In this document: positions 1 to 7,363 of the stretch, one piece after another
How the letters are laid out: every line of letters begins with the position of its first letter
How positions within the stretch are numbered: the first letter of the stretch is position 1
Source: a virus
DNA: 41,582 bases
Direction: 5' to 3' (one strand)
IMG/VR virus record: IMGVR_UViG_3300032118_003142
Coordinates: 1-41,582 of that record
Notes under the pieces: generated by a model
Databases searched by the model: none
Told to the model about the DNA's origin: nothing
Seen by the model: only the letters and a program-made list of their open reading frames with translations
Position numbers and translations under genes: made by a program

Positions 1-312
1 TTGTCATCTCAGTTTGCCATATGCAAAGGGCTTTGGGCGAATGGTGGCCGGGTTGTTTCACAGACGGAATTTGGCGATCTGTTGGCGAAGGGACTCCTGA
101 ACTCGGGCATCACTCGCATGACCATCTACACCTGGGAGAGCGGAAAGGGGGAGCCCAGTTTGGATTTCCTGCTCTCCATCTACACCTACTGCTTCTTCGA
201 TAGAACCGACTGGCGTTTCCACTGGGCGCGGGAGTGCATGCGAGCAATGAAGCCCGAGACCTTCGACAGCGGCGTAATTGAACTGGCGGATCCTGCGGAC
301 AGTTGTATATAG
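1..312 (+). CDS. XRE-type helix-turn-helix regulator, possibly 5'-truncated
   Basis: This reading frame is open to the first base of the window. It begins with TTG, so the real start may lie outside. The central part (about residues 20-62) has the pattern of a Cro/C1-type helix-turn-helix: 'SQTEFGDLL' as a first helix pair, then 'MTIYTWESGKGEPSLDFLL', which matches the recognition-helix and 'W-x-x-G-x-x-x-P-x-x-x-x-L' signature of XRE proteins. The remainder is unremarkable. The role is inferred to be a DNA-binding regulator of early or lysogeny genes. A perfect GTTCTG-T-CAGAAC palindrome lies just downstream (352-364) and could be its operator. The family call is fairly safe. The regulatory target is a guess. 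Confidence 0.6.
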   Translation: MSSQFAICKGLWANGGRVVSQTEFGDLLAKGLLNSGITRMTIYTWESGKGEPSLDFLLSIYTYCFFDRTDWRFHWARECMRAMKPETFDSGVIELADPADSCI

Positions 313-351
313 GGCGAGCCTTCACGATTCGGAGCATAGCAGAGTGCGGCC

Positions 352-379
352 GTTCTGTCAGAACTTTTGGGCTGTTCTG
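352..379. promoter_or_regulatory. Candidate operator palindrome
   Basis: GTTCTG (352-357), T, CAGAAC (359-364) is a perfect 13-bp inverted repeat. A third GTTCTG half-site starts at 374, 22 bp (about two helical turns) from the first. It lies in the 75-nt gap between the HTH gene and the first small membrane protein. It could be the binding site of that HTH protein. I see no convincing -35/-10 pair beside it. Confidence 0.3.
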
Positions 380-387
380 GAGACGAG

Positions 388-483
388 ATGAGCACGAAGA
401 CGAAACTGCTGATCGCGTACCTGGTGATGATGACCGCCATCGGTGTGGCACTGGCTGTGCTCCTTCTTCGAGGCATGCAATGA
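388..483 (+). CDS. 31-residue single-span membrane peptide
   Basis: A small gene: ATG at 388, preceded by GGAGACGAG, encoding 31 residues. After a short basic start (MSTKTK) almost the whole length is one hydrophobic helix (about residues 7-28), so it should be a single-pass membrane peptide. Its TGA overlaps the ATG of the next gene by 4 nt (ATGA at 480-483), which supports it being translated and coupled. No family is recognised. Adjacent single-span proteins in temperate phages are often superinfection-exclusion or holin-like, but nothing here proves that. Confidence 0.5.
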   Translation: MSTKTKLLIAYLVMMTAIGVALAVLLLRGMQ

Positions 484-827
484 CGAACACGATCGAGCTG
501 ATGCTGCTGGTGGCCCTGCTGGCCGGGGGGACCTTGGGCTGGCTGGGGCGGAAACTCTTCGAGCGGCTGGACGCTCTGGAGCGCAGGGTTGAGGAGCTGG
601 GGGCGATCGCTGGGCGCAGGAAGCTGCCGTATCCGGCTCAGGCCGGGCTGGAGGATGCGATCGCGATTGCAATCGAGCTGCTGGATCAGCATCAGGCACA
701 GCGAGCGTACGACGAAACACGGATCGAGCAGCTGGCGGAACGGCTGCGCCAGGTGCGGAGCGATCCGCAGCACTATGACGTCAGACAGCCGGACAAGCCT
801 GTGCCGACGCGCAGGGCGGAGCGATAG
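480..827 (+). CDS. Membrane-anchored coiled-coil protein, unknown function
   Basis: This gene encodes 115 residues and starts at the ATG that overlaps the preceding stop codon. Residues about 5-23 (IELMLLVALLAGGTLGWLG) form a transmembrane helix. The remainder is charged and helical, with heptad-like leucines and many Glu/Arg (KLFERLDALERRVEELG, and again LLDQHQAQRAYDETRIEQLAERLRQ). It is likely a type II membrane protein with a cytoplasmic coiled coil. Together with the 31-residue peptide before it, it makes a two-gene membrane cassette. No known family is recognised. An Rz-like or exclusion role is conceivable, but it is far from the endolysin and lacks a signal peptide. Confidence 0.6.
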   Translation: MTNTIELMLLVALLAGGTLGWLGRKLFERLDALERRVEELGAIAGRRKLPYPAQAGLEDAIAIAIELLDQHQAQRAYDETRIEQLAERLRQVRSDPQHYDVRQPDKPVPTRRAER

Positions 828-836
828 GAGGGAGCC

Positions 837-977
837 ATGTGGAGTGTCGAATACGAGATCCGAGGGGATCGGCGTGAGAGGACCTTCTTCTACCTGAGAA
901 ACCTGGGGCGGTTCCTGGTGGACGCGAGCAGGAGCCCATTCTTCGAGCTGATCAAGATCACAAACCTGACAGCCTGA
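837..977 (+). CDS. 46-residue hypothetical protein
   Basis: The start is ATG at 837, with a strong Shine-Dalgarno (GGAGGGAG) directly upstream, and the stop is TGA at 975-977. The product has 46 residues with an alternating aromatic/charged composition (begins MWSVEYEIRGDRRERTFFYL). It looks like a small beta-hairpin-plus-helix domain. No family is recognised. It is included because of the ribosome-binding site, the uninterrupted codon use and the tight packing between neighbours. Confidence 0.5.
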   Translation: MWSVEYEIRGDRRERTFFYLRNLGRFLVDASRSPFFELIKITNLTA

Positions 978-998
978 GTGAAGCACGAGGAGGATGAA

Positions 999-1319
999 AT
1001 GGCAGCTGGAGTATTGAGTGACCCGGGCACGAAATTCGGACCATGCGAGCACGCGTGCCATCACAGTGATTGCGCCGAGACGCGGCGGATGGCAGCATCG
1101 GAATGCCGGATCTGTCACCATGCGATCGGATACGGGAGGCGGTTCTATCACGACTACGTTGTCGGGACGAATCCGCGCACGTGTCTGTATATGCATGCGG
1201 CCTGCCGGGAGGACGAAGTCGCAGCCCAGCAGAAGGCAGAGCGCGAGGCACATGCGGCAGCACAGCAATCTGATGTGGGCCTGGCGTCCGTCTTCGCCAG
1301 CCATGCGAGGGGCGAATGA
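999..1319 (+). CDS. Small cysteine/histidine-rich protein, probably zinc-binding
   Basis: The protein has 106 residues from ATG 999, chosen over an upstream in-frame GTG (978) because GAGGAGG sits at the right distance. Cysteines and histidines cluster: 'GPCEHACHHSDC' near residues 14-25, 'ECRICHHAIGYG' around 35-46, then 'CLYMHAACRE'. This suggests one or two structural zinc sites of a ribbon type with an alanine/glutamate-rich helical tail. The family is not recognised. It overlaps the next gene by 4 nt (ATGA, 1316-1319). It may bind DNA or protein, but only the metal-binding potential is visible. Confidence 0.55.
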   Translation: MAAGVLSDPGTKFGPCEHACHHSDCAETRRMAASECRICHHAIGYGRRFYHDYVVGTNPRTCLYMHAACREDEVAAQQKAEREAHAAAQQSDVGLASVFASHARGE

Positions 1320-1708
1320 TTAAGGTGGCCTATTGGTTAGTGGATCGATTGAACGATGCGGCGTCCTGGTTGGAAGCTGTGGCGGATGAGGCGGATCTGC
1401 GCTGGGGGAACCACAGACGATACGCAGGGCAAAGAGCTGTATGTGGAATTGTGATCACCACCGGCAAGCAGCTCGATGCATGGTCCACGTCGTTGGTTCA
1501 TGAATGCAGAAAAGTGGAGACCATACGTCTGATGATGCAAATCAATGAAGCTGAGAGCGTGATCTGCAAGGATGCATGGTTTGAGCGACACATTCTTGCA
1601 TCCGATGAGAACAACACTGGAATTCGTGTTGATGGGGTGCGAATTCCCTGGATGGTCTATGCCCACGGCAAGGACTTCGTGGGTGCCAAGCATGGGGCTA
1701 CGAAATGA
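1316..1708 (+). CDS. Hypothetical protein, 130 residues
   Basis: This gene starts at the ATG overlapping the previous stop and ends overlapping the integrase start (ATGA at 1705-1708). It is therefore embedded in a tightly coupled run. The sequence mixes helices and strands (SWLEAVADEADLRWG; VCGIVITTGKQLDAW; ESVICKDAWFERHILASDENNTGIRVDGVRIPWMVYAHGKDFVG). No signature motif, signal peptide or membrane segment is visible. I do not recognise it. Codon use here is slightly less GC-biased than in the integrase downstream. Confidence 0.5.
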   Translation: MIKVAYWLVDRLNDAASWLEAVADEADLRWGNHRRYAGQRAVCGIVITTGKQLDAWSTSLVHECRKVETIRLMMQINEAESVICKDAWFERHILASDENNTGIRVDGVRIPWMVYAHGKDFVGAKHGATK

Positions 1709-2589
1709 ACTGGTCACGCGAATTCCAATTGCATCTCATTGAGCAGGGGCGCAGCCCGAGGACCGTGGATGCCTATCTGCGGATGATTCAGCAGTACGCG
1801 GCCTGGTACGAAGCGGCCCGAGGCAAGCCATTCGAGCCTGGTCAGTTCGTGGCGCCGGATCTGCGGGAGTACCGCACGGCCCGGACGCAGACAGACGGGG
1901 CAGCGACATGGAACCTGCGCCTGGCAGCGTTCCGGGCCTTCGCCTCATTCGCTACGTTCAAGGGCTGGATCTACACGGATCCGCTATTGGGCGTGCTGCC
2001 CATGGAGCAGCAGGTCCCGGCGCCGAAGGCGCTCAGCCCGCAGGAGTTCAGAGATCTCCGCAGTGAGCTCGATATCCAGATCAACGGCGCGCGGACTGAC
2101 TTTGGGCGCCGTTTGTGTGTTCGGGATCGGGCGATCCTGGCACTCATGGCCTATGGCCTGCTTCGCTCGGGTGAGGTCGTGCGGCTGGACGTCGGCGACG
2201 TCGTGCTGCGGGAGAAGAGCGGCGACGTTCGGATCCGCCACGGCAAGGGCGACAAGGAGGCCGTGGTCCCGTTGGGCCGAGAGGCCCGGCTGGCCCTGGC
2301 CGCCTGGCTGGCCGTTCACCCAGGCGGTGAGAGCCTGTTCCCAGGCAAGGGGACGGATCGGATCAGCCAGCGGGAGCTGCAGCGCCTGGCCAAGGCGATT
2401 GGGGCGAAGTGCTCGATCGAGCTGTGGCCCCACCGGCTGCGCCACACGGGCATCCACCGCCTGTATCACGAGTTGGGCGTGCCAATTGCGACCGTACAGA
2501 AGCTGGCGCGGCACGTGCGGGCCGAGACCACGCTGCGCTATGCCATGGCCACGGACGAGCAGATGCGGCTGGCAGCTGAGGCCCTGTAA
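1705..2589 (+). CDS. Tyrosine recombinase / phage integrase (XerC/D-like)
   Basis: This 294-residue protein cuts and rejoins DNA at attachment sites, normally for phage integration and excision. Residues ~1-95 form the SAM-like core-binding domain ('RSPRTVDAYLRMIQQYAAW', 'WNLRLAAFRAFASFATFKGWI'). The catalytic domain carries the full active-site set: Arg154 in 'GLLRSGEV', Lys181 in 'HGKGDKEAVVPL', His243-x-x-Arg246 in 'PHRLRHTG', His270 in 'LARHVRAETTLRY', and the nucleophile Tyr279. The length is typical of XerC/D and small phage integrases. It is compact, with no arm-binding domain. It follows the previous gene with a 4-nt overlap. It could alternatively resolve dimers, but position and size favour an integrase. 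Confidence 0.9.
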   Translation: MNWSREFQLHLIEQGRSPRTVDAYLRMIQQYAAWYEAARGKPFEPGQFVAPDLREYRTARTQTDGAATWNLRLAAFRAFASFATFKGWIYTDPLLGVLPMEQQVPAPKALSPQEFRDLRSELDIQINGARTDFGRRLCVRDRAILALMAYGLLRSGEVVRLDVGDVVLREKSGDVRIRHGKGDKEAVVPLGREARLALAAWLAVHPGGESLFPGKGTDRISQRELQRLAKAIGAKCSIELWPHRLRHTGIHRLYHELGVPIATVQKLARHVRAETTLRYAMATDEQMRLAAEAL

Positions 2590-2958
2590 GTGGAAGACCA
2601 ACTTGTGACCACGTACGTGGAGATGCCGCAAGATCACGTGCAGATCTGGCATGCTGCCCTGCGGCTCGTCGTGCAGCTTGCCCTGGTGCAGGCTGAGGAG
2701 GACCGACCGGGTGTCATACATTCCCCGTCGGTTTTGATGGGTGGGAGTGTGGCTAGGTTGGTGGATAAGTCAGTAGTAGAACGAATCTCCTCGTTCCCTT
2801 TTTCCCATGCGCAGGCTCGGACGCCTGGGTGTGCATGGGAAACGAGGCGGGGCGGCGAGGATCCGTCGCATAAGAGCATTAGGCGACGCAAGAGTTGCCC
2901 AGGGCGGAGATCGCAGGCGTGCGAGCGGCCGAAGATCGAAGCGATTCGCGTCGCATAA
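2590..2958 (+). CDS. Doubtful small ORF running into repeat DNA
   Basis: A GTG start lies immediately after the integrase stop. The first ~60 residues (MEDQLVTTYVEMPQDHVQIW, then an amphipathic helix ALRLVVQLALVQAEED) look like genuine protein. From about residue 66 the frame is simply translation of the palindromic element at 2790-2846 and of low-complexity basic codons. If real, it is a short protein whose C-terminus has been replaced or extended by a repeat. No ribosome-binding site is evident. Confidence is low. Confidence 0.3.
   Translation: MEDQLVTTYVEMPQDHVQIWHAALRLVVQLALVQAEEDRPGVIHSPSVLMGGSVARLVDKSVVERISSFPFSHAQARTPGCAWETRRGGEDPSHKSIRRRKSCPGRRSQACERPKIEAIRVA
2790..2846 (+). repeat. 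F4-type nested palindrome (CTCGTT...AACGAG)
   Basis: There are three concentric stems: CTCGTT (2790-2795)/AACGAG (2841-2846), CCCATGC (2804-2810)/GCATGGG (2833-2839), and CAGGC (2812-2816)/GCCTG (2823-2827). It resembles the 'CTCGTTCCC-hairpin-GGGAACGAG' class of interspersed bacterial palindromes. It is the only copy in the window. Confidence 0.6.
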
Positions 2959-3080
2959 GAAGGGGACCAGGAGGGGGGCGGGGGGTCTCGGGGATCCGGT
3001 GAGGCCCCGGGGGCGGGGCGAGGGCACACAGCTTCAGATGGCCAATATAGACCCGAAAAACGGGCTGAAAGGAGAACAGG

Positions 3081-3446
3081 ATGTTGACCGGAGTGGATCT
3101 GATCATGAAGGAGCGAATGAGGCAGGTAGATCAGGAGGGCTGGGACCCGAAGCATGACGATGAGCACCAGGACGGAGAGCTGGCCAGGGCCGCGGCATGC
3201 TACGCAGTGGCCGGGGTATTCGACGTGGATGATCGAGCGCAGGTGGCTGTGCAGAAGATCCTGGTGGCGCTGTGGCCGCCGACGTGGACGATGAAGTGGT
3301 GGAAGCCCAAGGACCCGAAGAGCAATCTGATCCGGGCGGGGGCGCTGATCGCGGCGGAGCTGGACCGGCTGCTGCGTGAAGAAGCGAAGGAGCGCGCCAG
3401 GCTGGCTGCTGAGGGGGCTGCTGAGGGCTGGGCCGGGTTGACGTAA
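3081..3446 (+). CDS. Conserved phage protein of the 'EGWxPxHDDEH' family
   Basis: This protein has 121 residues. The start is ATG 3081 behind a good Shine-Dalgarno (AAAGGAG). The N-terminal half has the recurrent phage pattern 'ERMRQVDQEGWDPKHDDEH' followed by 'GELARAAACYAVAG'. A tryptophan-rich segment ('WPPTWTMKWWKPKD') and a helix ('NLIRAGALIAAELDRLLREE') come next. Proteins with this order of motifs are widespread in tailed phages, often as stand-alone proteins or as C-terminal domains of Ea22-like proteins. The biochemical function is not established to my knowledge. The clustered His/Asp residues could bind metal. It precedes the replication genes. Confidence 0.65.
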   Translation: MLTGVDLIMKERMRQVDQEGWDPKHDDEHQDGELARAAACYAVAGVFDVDDRAQVAVQKILVALWPPTWTMKWWKPKDPKSNLIRAGALIAAELDRLLREEAKERARLAAEGAAEGWAGLT

Positions 3447-3552
3447 GTTTCCCCGAAAGTTTCTGAAAAATTGCGGGGAAAAGGGGCGGATTCAGGTAAG
3501 TTGCCGAAGGCCCGGGCGGGTGCGAACCCGGGTCCCACGACGAGGGCAGTGC

Positions 3553-4812
3553 ATGGATGAGTTCCGAGCATTCATCGAAGAAGTGAAGGACCGGGCGGAT
3601 CTGCTGCGGGAGATCGAGGCCGGGGGCGAGTACGTCTTCGAGACCGGGAAGCGGGGGAAGTATGTCTACTGCAAGCACCCGGACAGCCTAGCCGTGGACG
3701 TCGACTGGCATCAATACACGTGGTTCGCGAAGCCCGGCGGGCCCGGGCATGAGTACGAGACGGGCGACGTCTTCGACTGGCTGCAGCGCTATCGCAGTAT
3801 GGACTTCTGGGACGCGGCCACGTACCTGGCGCAGAAGTACGGGGTGCGGATCCCAGAACTGAAGCACAGTGAGCCCAGCGAGGCTGCCAAGAGCTACCAG
3901 GCGCGGGGGGAGCTGTACACGCTGGTGCACCAGTGGCTGTTGAAGCAGCTATGGGGCACGCCGGCGGCGCTGGACTACTGCAGGCGAGCCGATGGCGGCC
4001 GGGCCTGGTCGGACGAGACGATCTGTCACAAGGTGACCGCCCAGGAAGCGCTGGCCACCGGCAACCCCTACCAATTCGCACCGGCGACGATGGAAAAGGC
4101 GCATACCGTTGCTGCGGAAACAGCCGCCAACATGATCGTGGCGCGGGGCGCCGGGATCGGATACTGCCCGGGGACGGCCGAAGCCTTGGCGGAGCTGCGA
4201 GGCTGGCTCGAGACGAACGGGGCGGACCTGAAGGTGCCGGCGGCCGTTGCGATCGTCGGCCTGCAAGGCGACGTGGCAGCCTGGTGCCGGGACCATGCGA
4301 TCGAAGCGCAGAGCAACTGGCTGGAGAAGAGCCGGATCTGGGGGCTGGTCGAGTTCCCGAGGCTGATCTACACCCATTTCGGCCGGGGCGGCAAGCCGGT
4401 GTATTTCAGCGCCCGGAATCTCAAGTGGGCGGGCGAGGGAAAGCTGATCGGTGAGCCAGAGAAGGACAAAAAGTCCTACAACCCGCCGAAGTCGCTCGTT
4501 GGAGATCGGATGCTGTACTTCAACTGGCTGTTCCACAAAAAGGCCGAGGAGGTGGTGATCGTCGAGGGCCAGGCGGACGCGATCACATTGGGGGAATGGG
4601 GGATCCCAGCAATCGGCCTCAACGGGCTGGGTGCCGGGCCCGAGGTGGTGGCCATCACGCGCGACTTCCCGAAGCGATTCCTGGCTCTGGACCAGGACGC
4701 CGCCGGGCAGGCGGCGATGATCAAGGTGGCGGAGGCCTTCGGGCCGAAGGTGCGACTGGTCCAGTGGGCGGTGCCATTCCAGTTCTCCGAGGTCGATGAT
4801 GGCGAAGCGTAA
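3553..4812 (+). CDS. DnaG-like primase with Toprim domain
   Basis: The protein has 419 residues and would synthesise primers for phage DNA replication. I chose ATG 3553 (GAGGG upstream); an in-frame start at 3520 would add 11 residues. The N-terminal ~90 residues resemble the primase zinc-binding region ('YVYCKHPDSLAVDVDWHQYTW', 'GDVFDWLQRYRSMDFWDAATYL'). The usual C-x2-C pair is replaced by 'WFAKPGGPG', so the ribbon is degenerate. The Toprim core follows near residues 330-400: 'VVIVEGQADAITLGEWGI' with the catalytic Glu, then 'FLALDQDAAGQAAM' with the D-x-D. It overlaps the ATPase gene by 17 nt, forming a primase-helicase pair. The middle region is unassigned. Confidence 0.8.
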   Translation: MDEFRAFIEEVKDRADLLREIEAGGEYVFETGKRGKYVYCKHPDSLAVDVDWHQYTWFAKPGGPGHEYETGDVFDWLQRYRSMDFWDAATYLAQKYGVRIPELKHSEPSEAAKSYQARGELYTLVHQWLLKQLWGTPAALDYCRRADGGRAWSDETICHKVTAQEALATGNPYQFAPATMEKAHTVAAETAANMIVARGAGIGYCPGTAEALAELRGWLETNGADLKVPAAVAIVGLQGDVAAWCRDHAIEAQSNWLEKSRIWGLVEFPRLIYTHFGRGGKPVYFSARNLKWAGEGKLIGEPEKDKKSYNPPKSLVGDRMLYFNWLFHKKAEEVVIVEGQADAITLGEWGIPAIGLNGLGAGPEVVAITRDFPKRFLALDQDAAGQAAMIKVAEAFGPKVRLVQWAVPFQFSEVDDGEA

Positions 4813-6766
4813 GGGCGCCCAGGCAGCTTCAGCCCCTCTGTCGCCTGCGGCGGAGATTGCTTCGTCGGGGCAGAGCGCCCCTTCTCGCAACGACGTGCGC
4901 AAGCTGGATGCGAACCAGCTGCTCCAGGACTGGAAGGCGGCCGGGATCGCGGCCGAGGGGCAACGTCTCCAGATCCGCGCGATGCTGTCGCACTCCAAGC
5001 CGCTGATCCTGGCGATGGCCGAGCAGGTGGGCAATCCGGAGAAGGGCCCTTCGCGGAACGGCGCCGCTTCGGGGAGCATCCAGGATGAGGATGACCGGCG
5101 GGCGGCGGTCAAGCACATTGTGCAGCTGGCCAAGCAAATGGGGGATGACTATCAATACTACGAGAAACGGATCGCGGATGCGATGGGGATGAAGCCGACG
5201 GAGCTCCCGGGTCGGCCGGAGAAGAAACGGGGGAAGGCCAAGAAGGACGATGAGAAGGCAACCCAGAGGGCGGGCGGGTGGATCCACGAGCATCTGATCG
5301 AGCTGCTGTATGACGCTGAGCAGGACCGCACCAGCTTTGCCGTGCGGTTCCCGGACGGCCGGATCGAGGAGGGCCTTGACCACGTGATGATCGAGGACCA
5401 GAAGTACGTGCCGATCCCGCCGAATGCACTCATCCGGACGGTCGACGATTCGGCCGTGGTGCTGCTGCCGAGCGCCCTGGGTGAGGAACTGCAGGACCAC
5501 GAGCTGGTGGCCGTGCTGCAATCGCACAACTACAAGTACTTCGACTTCGGGGCAGAGATCTTCTTCGAAGAGCTGACGCCCCTGTGGGAGATATTCACGT
5601 ACATCTACGACGGGTTCCGGGAGGTGAGCTACCTGCGAGGCCTGGGCGACCTCGGCACGGGCAAGACCCGCTGGCTAAAGACGATCGGGAAGTGCTGCTA
5701 CCGGCCCGTGTACATCAGCGGCGGAGGCAGCGCGGCATCGATCTATCACCTGCTGCACGAGTATCGCGGCACGCTGGTGATCAATGAAGCCGACTTCAAG
5801 GACGACAGCGACGAGGCGTCGATCATCGCCAAGATCCTGAACGGTGGGACCGAGCGGGGCGAGGGCATCACCCGGATGCGGAAGGATGCCAGCGGCAACT
5901 TCGAGGTGGAAAGCTACAACGTATTCGGCCCGAAGCTGATCGCGATGCGCAAGGACTACGACGACCGGGCAATCGCCAGCCGGTGCCTGACGATGAACAT
6001 GGTGCCCTTCATGCCCGCCCCGCGCATCCCGCAATCGATGCCCAAGGAATTCGACCAGGAGTGTCGGGACATCCGGAATCTGCTGACGACCTGGCGCATG
6101 CACCGGGCCCGGCCGGACTTCGACGTCAATCCCAATGAAGCGGACCGGTCCCTGGAACCCCGGCTGAACCAGATCACGATGGGCCTGATGTCGACCGTGA
6201 GCAGCGAGCCGATGAAGGAGAAGATTCGGCTATTCCTGCGGGACTACAACGACCGGACGCGGGCGGACCGGAAGGAGAGCAAGACGGCGCGGGTGATCGA
6301 GGGCTTGGTGCTGGCCAACGCCTGGGGACCAGTGAGCAGCCACCCCTCGGACGAGAAGCGTGTGTACCTGAAGGACGTGGCCTACGCGGTCAACCAGCTG
6401 ATCGATGCGATGCGCCGGAAGATGGGCGAGGACGAAGAGGAGGAACAGGAGTTCACGACCAAGGACGGACGCACGATCAGGAGGAAGTCACAGCGGATGA
6501 CGAGTCGATCGGTGAATACGATCCTGAAGAAGCAGTGCCAGCTGCGGGTGCAGGAGACGACCGACGGGACGGACGCCTACCGAGGGACGAACGAGGTGGT
6601 GTGGGACGAGGAGCGGATCCGGGGACTGTGCGAGCGCTGGGGCGTGGCCTGGCAGGAGCGGGGCAGCGTGGAACGTCCATACGAGCTAAAGCCGGAGCCG
6701 CCGGGGATCACCCAGGCCCGGGAAGACTGGAAGAACACCGAGTTCCATGAGCCGGAGGGCCAATGA
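4796..6766 (+). CDS. Replicative helicase-like P-loop ATPase
   Basis: The protein has 656 residues and most likely unwinds DNA with the primase just upstream (17-nt overlap). The ATPase core has Walker A 'GDLGTGKTR' (about residues 284-292) and Walker B 'GTLVINEADF' (about 325-334). Later come 'GPKLIAMRKDYDDRAIASRCL', a sensor/arginine-finger-like region. This arrangement is seen in phage and plasmid primase-associated ATPases that sit where a D5/DUF927-type helicase would be. Residues 20-34 (AEIASSGQSAPSRND) are the translation of an F2 palindromic element inserted in the disordered N-terminus. The C-terminal third is highly charged with a probable winged-helix segment. An alternative start is ATG 4799. 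Confidence 0.7.
   Translation: MMAKRKGAQAASAPLSPAAEIASSGQSAPSRNDVRKLDANQLLQDWKAAGIAAEGQRLQIRAMLSHSKPLILAMAEQVGNPEKGPSRNGAASGSIQDEDDRRAAVKHIVQLAKQMGDDYQYYEKRIADAMGMKPTELPGRPEKKRGKAKKDDEKATQRAGGWIHEHLIELLYDAEQDRTSFAVRFPDGRIEEGLDHVMIEDQKYVPIPPNALIRTVDDSAVVLLPSALGEELQDHELVAVLQSHNYKYFDFGAEIFFEELTPLWEIFTYIYDGFREVSYLRGLGDLGTGKTRWLKTIGKCCYRPVYISGGGSAASIYHLLHEYRGTLVINEADFKDDSDEASIIAKILNGGTERGEGITRMRKDASGNFEVESYNVFGPKLIAMRKDYDDRAIASRCLTMNMVPFMPAPRIPQSMPKEFDQECRDIRNLLTTWRMHRARPDFDVNPNEADRSLEPRLNQITMGLMSTVSSEPMKEKIRLFLRDYNDRTRADRKESKTARVIEGLVLANAWGPVSSHPSDEKRVYLKDVAYAVNQLIDAMRRKMGEDEEEEQEFTTKDGRTIRRKSQRMTSRSVNTILKKQCQLRVQETTDGTDAYRGTNEVVWDEERIRGLCERWGVAWQERGSVERPYELKPEPPGITQAREDWKNTEFHEPEGQ
4853..4895 (+). 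repeat. F2 palindromic element, in frame
   Basis: The element begins GAGATTGCTTCGTC and ends CTCGCAACGACG. Its inner stem is GGGGC-AGAGC-GCCCC and its outer pairing is TTGC/GCAA. It is translated inside the helicase as EIASSGQSAPSRND. The second copy is at 10913. It resembles a widespread class of bacterial interspersed palindromes with the same ends. Confidence 0.65.
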
Positions 6767-6797
6767 GAGGGCAGATCTGGGGCTTGGGCCCCGGAGT

Positions 6798-6853
6798 TCC
6801 TGGACCCTCATGGGTCCAGGACCGGCCGATGACGGCTGGAAGCCGTCTCGGTC
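6798..6853 (+). repeat. F1 double-hairpin element, copy 1
   Basis: Hairpin 1 is CCTGGACCC-tcat-GGGTCCAGG (6799-6820). Hairpin 2 is GACGGC-tggaa-GCCGTC (6831-6847), with an outer CCGA/TCGG stem. The stem sequences differ from other copies but pair perfectly. It ends directly before the first GTGAAGA iteron. Confidence 0.8.
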
Positions 6854-7300
6854 GTGAAGAAGTGAAGATATTTGACCCCCTGGGGGGGCATGCAAAAAAA
6901 GTTCTGCATGCTCCAGGGCGAGATCGTGGGCGCCGGATGGCTCGATTTTGGTCCATTTTCCGCTCGAAATCGGCGATTTGTGAAGCTGGGAAGATGATGA
7001 ATGAGCAGTAGTAGTTGTTGTTGTAGCAAGTTTGTTCTATGTGAGGGCCCAAAAGTGAAGATTCGCAGGGGTTCTCTTCACGAAGTGAAGAACTTTCTTC
7101 ACTACTACTACGGTGAAAACCGCGGATATGCGAAAAATCGCAAACCCGTCCAGGGGGGCCCAGAATCTTCACTTCTTCACATTCGCGCGGACAACCTGGG
7201 CGCGAACGGGCCCGCGATGAGAAATGTGGGGGCCGCGAAGCGATCCGGGGCCGTGAAGATATGCAAATCCATTCTTCCCGAAGTGAAGATATATCTTCAC
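6854..7300. promoter_or_regulatory. Iteron-like cluster: candidate replication origin, centromere or operator
   Basis: Eleven copies of the heptamer GTGAAGA or its complement TCTTCAC occur here. Plus-strand copies start at 6854, 6862, 7055, 7085, 7253 and 7283. Minus-strand copies start at 7075, 7096, 7166, 7174 and 7294. The 15-mer GTGAAGAAGTGAAGA at 6854 recurs as its exact reverse complement at 7166. Palindromic pairs occur as GTGAAGATATATCTTCAC (7283-7300), TCTTCAC-GAA-GTGAAGA (7075-7091) and GTGAAGAA-CT-TTCTTCAC (7085-7102). Uniform base frequencies would predict about 0.05 copies. The region lies between the helicase gene and two ParB-like genes and is AT-richer than its surroundings. 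Origin, parS-like site and autoregulatory operator are all possible. Confidence 0.65.
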
Positions 7301-7363
7301 AAACTGGCTGGAATTGGAAAACCTGTTCTATTGGAAGATGGCAAAGTCAGGAATGGACGTGAA

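Larger units (their letters stand above)
2590..3080. other. 491-nt repeat-rich interval after the integrase
   Basis: This is the largest gene-poor stretch in the left arm. It holds a long nested hairpin (2790-2846), then basic G-rich sequence with no convincing gene. A phage attachment site would be expected near an integrase gene, but I cannot identify attP without the host junctions. The last ~20 nt carry the Shine-Dalgarno (AAAGGAG) of the gene at 3081. Confidence 0.5.
6767..7363. other. 597-nt non-coding region between helicase and ParB1
   Basis: This interval contains one F1 element (6798-6853), the GTGAAGA cluster, a C5TG7 run (6875), an A7 tract (6894) and a trinucleotide-like stretch near 7006-7025. 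One long reading frame crosses it (from ATG 7001, in phase with ParB1), but its residues are dictated by the iterons. I treat it as non-coding. Confidence 0.6.

Noticed and set aside
186-1304. Minus-strand open frame of 372 codons over the left-end small genes
   Set aside because: The composition is Arg/Pro/Ser-rich with no recognisable fold, and the + strand genes have ribosome-binding sites and 4-nt overlaps.
2590-3080. Assigning attP to this interval
   Set aside because: It is near the integrase, but no core identity to a tRNA or other host site can be shown without the host sequence.
3500-3545. tRNA-like 3' end (GGTGCGAACCCGGGTCCCACG) before the primase
   Set aside because: The T-loop is not TTCGA, no complementary acceptor strand or anticodon arm lies upstream, and CCCGGG...CCCGGG explains the pairing as a simple palindrome.
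6763-7011. 82-codon frame starting with an ATGA overlap after the helicase
   Set aside because: Its residues come from the F1 element and iteron DNA. The ATGA overlap is probably a relic of a displaced start, not a real gene.
7001-7363. N-terminal extension of ParB1 by 121 residues
   Set aside because: The extension reads through the GTGAAGA array and begins with a Ser/Cys run. The ParB domain starts cleanly at ATG 7364.
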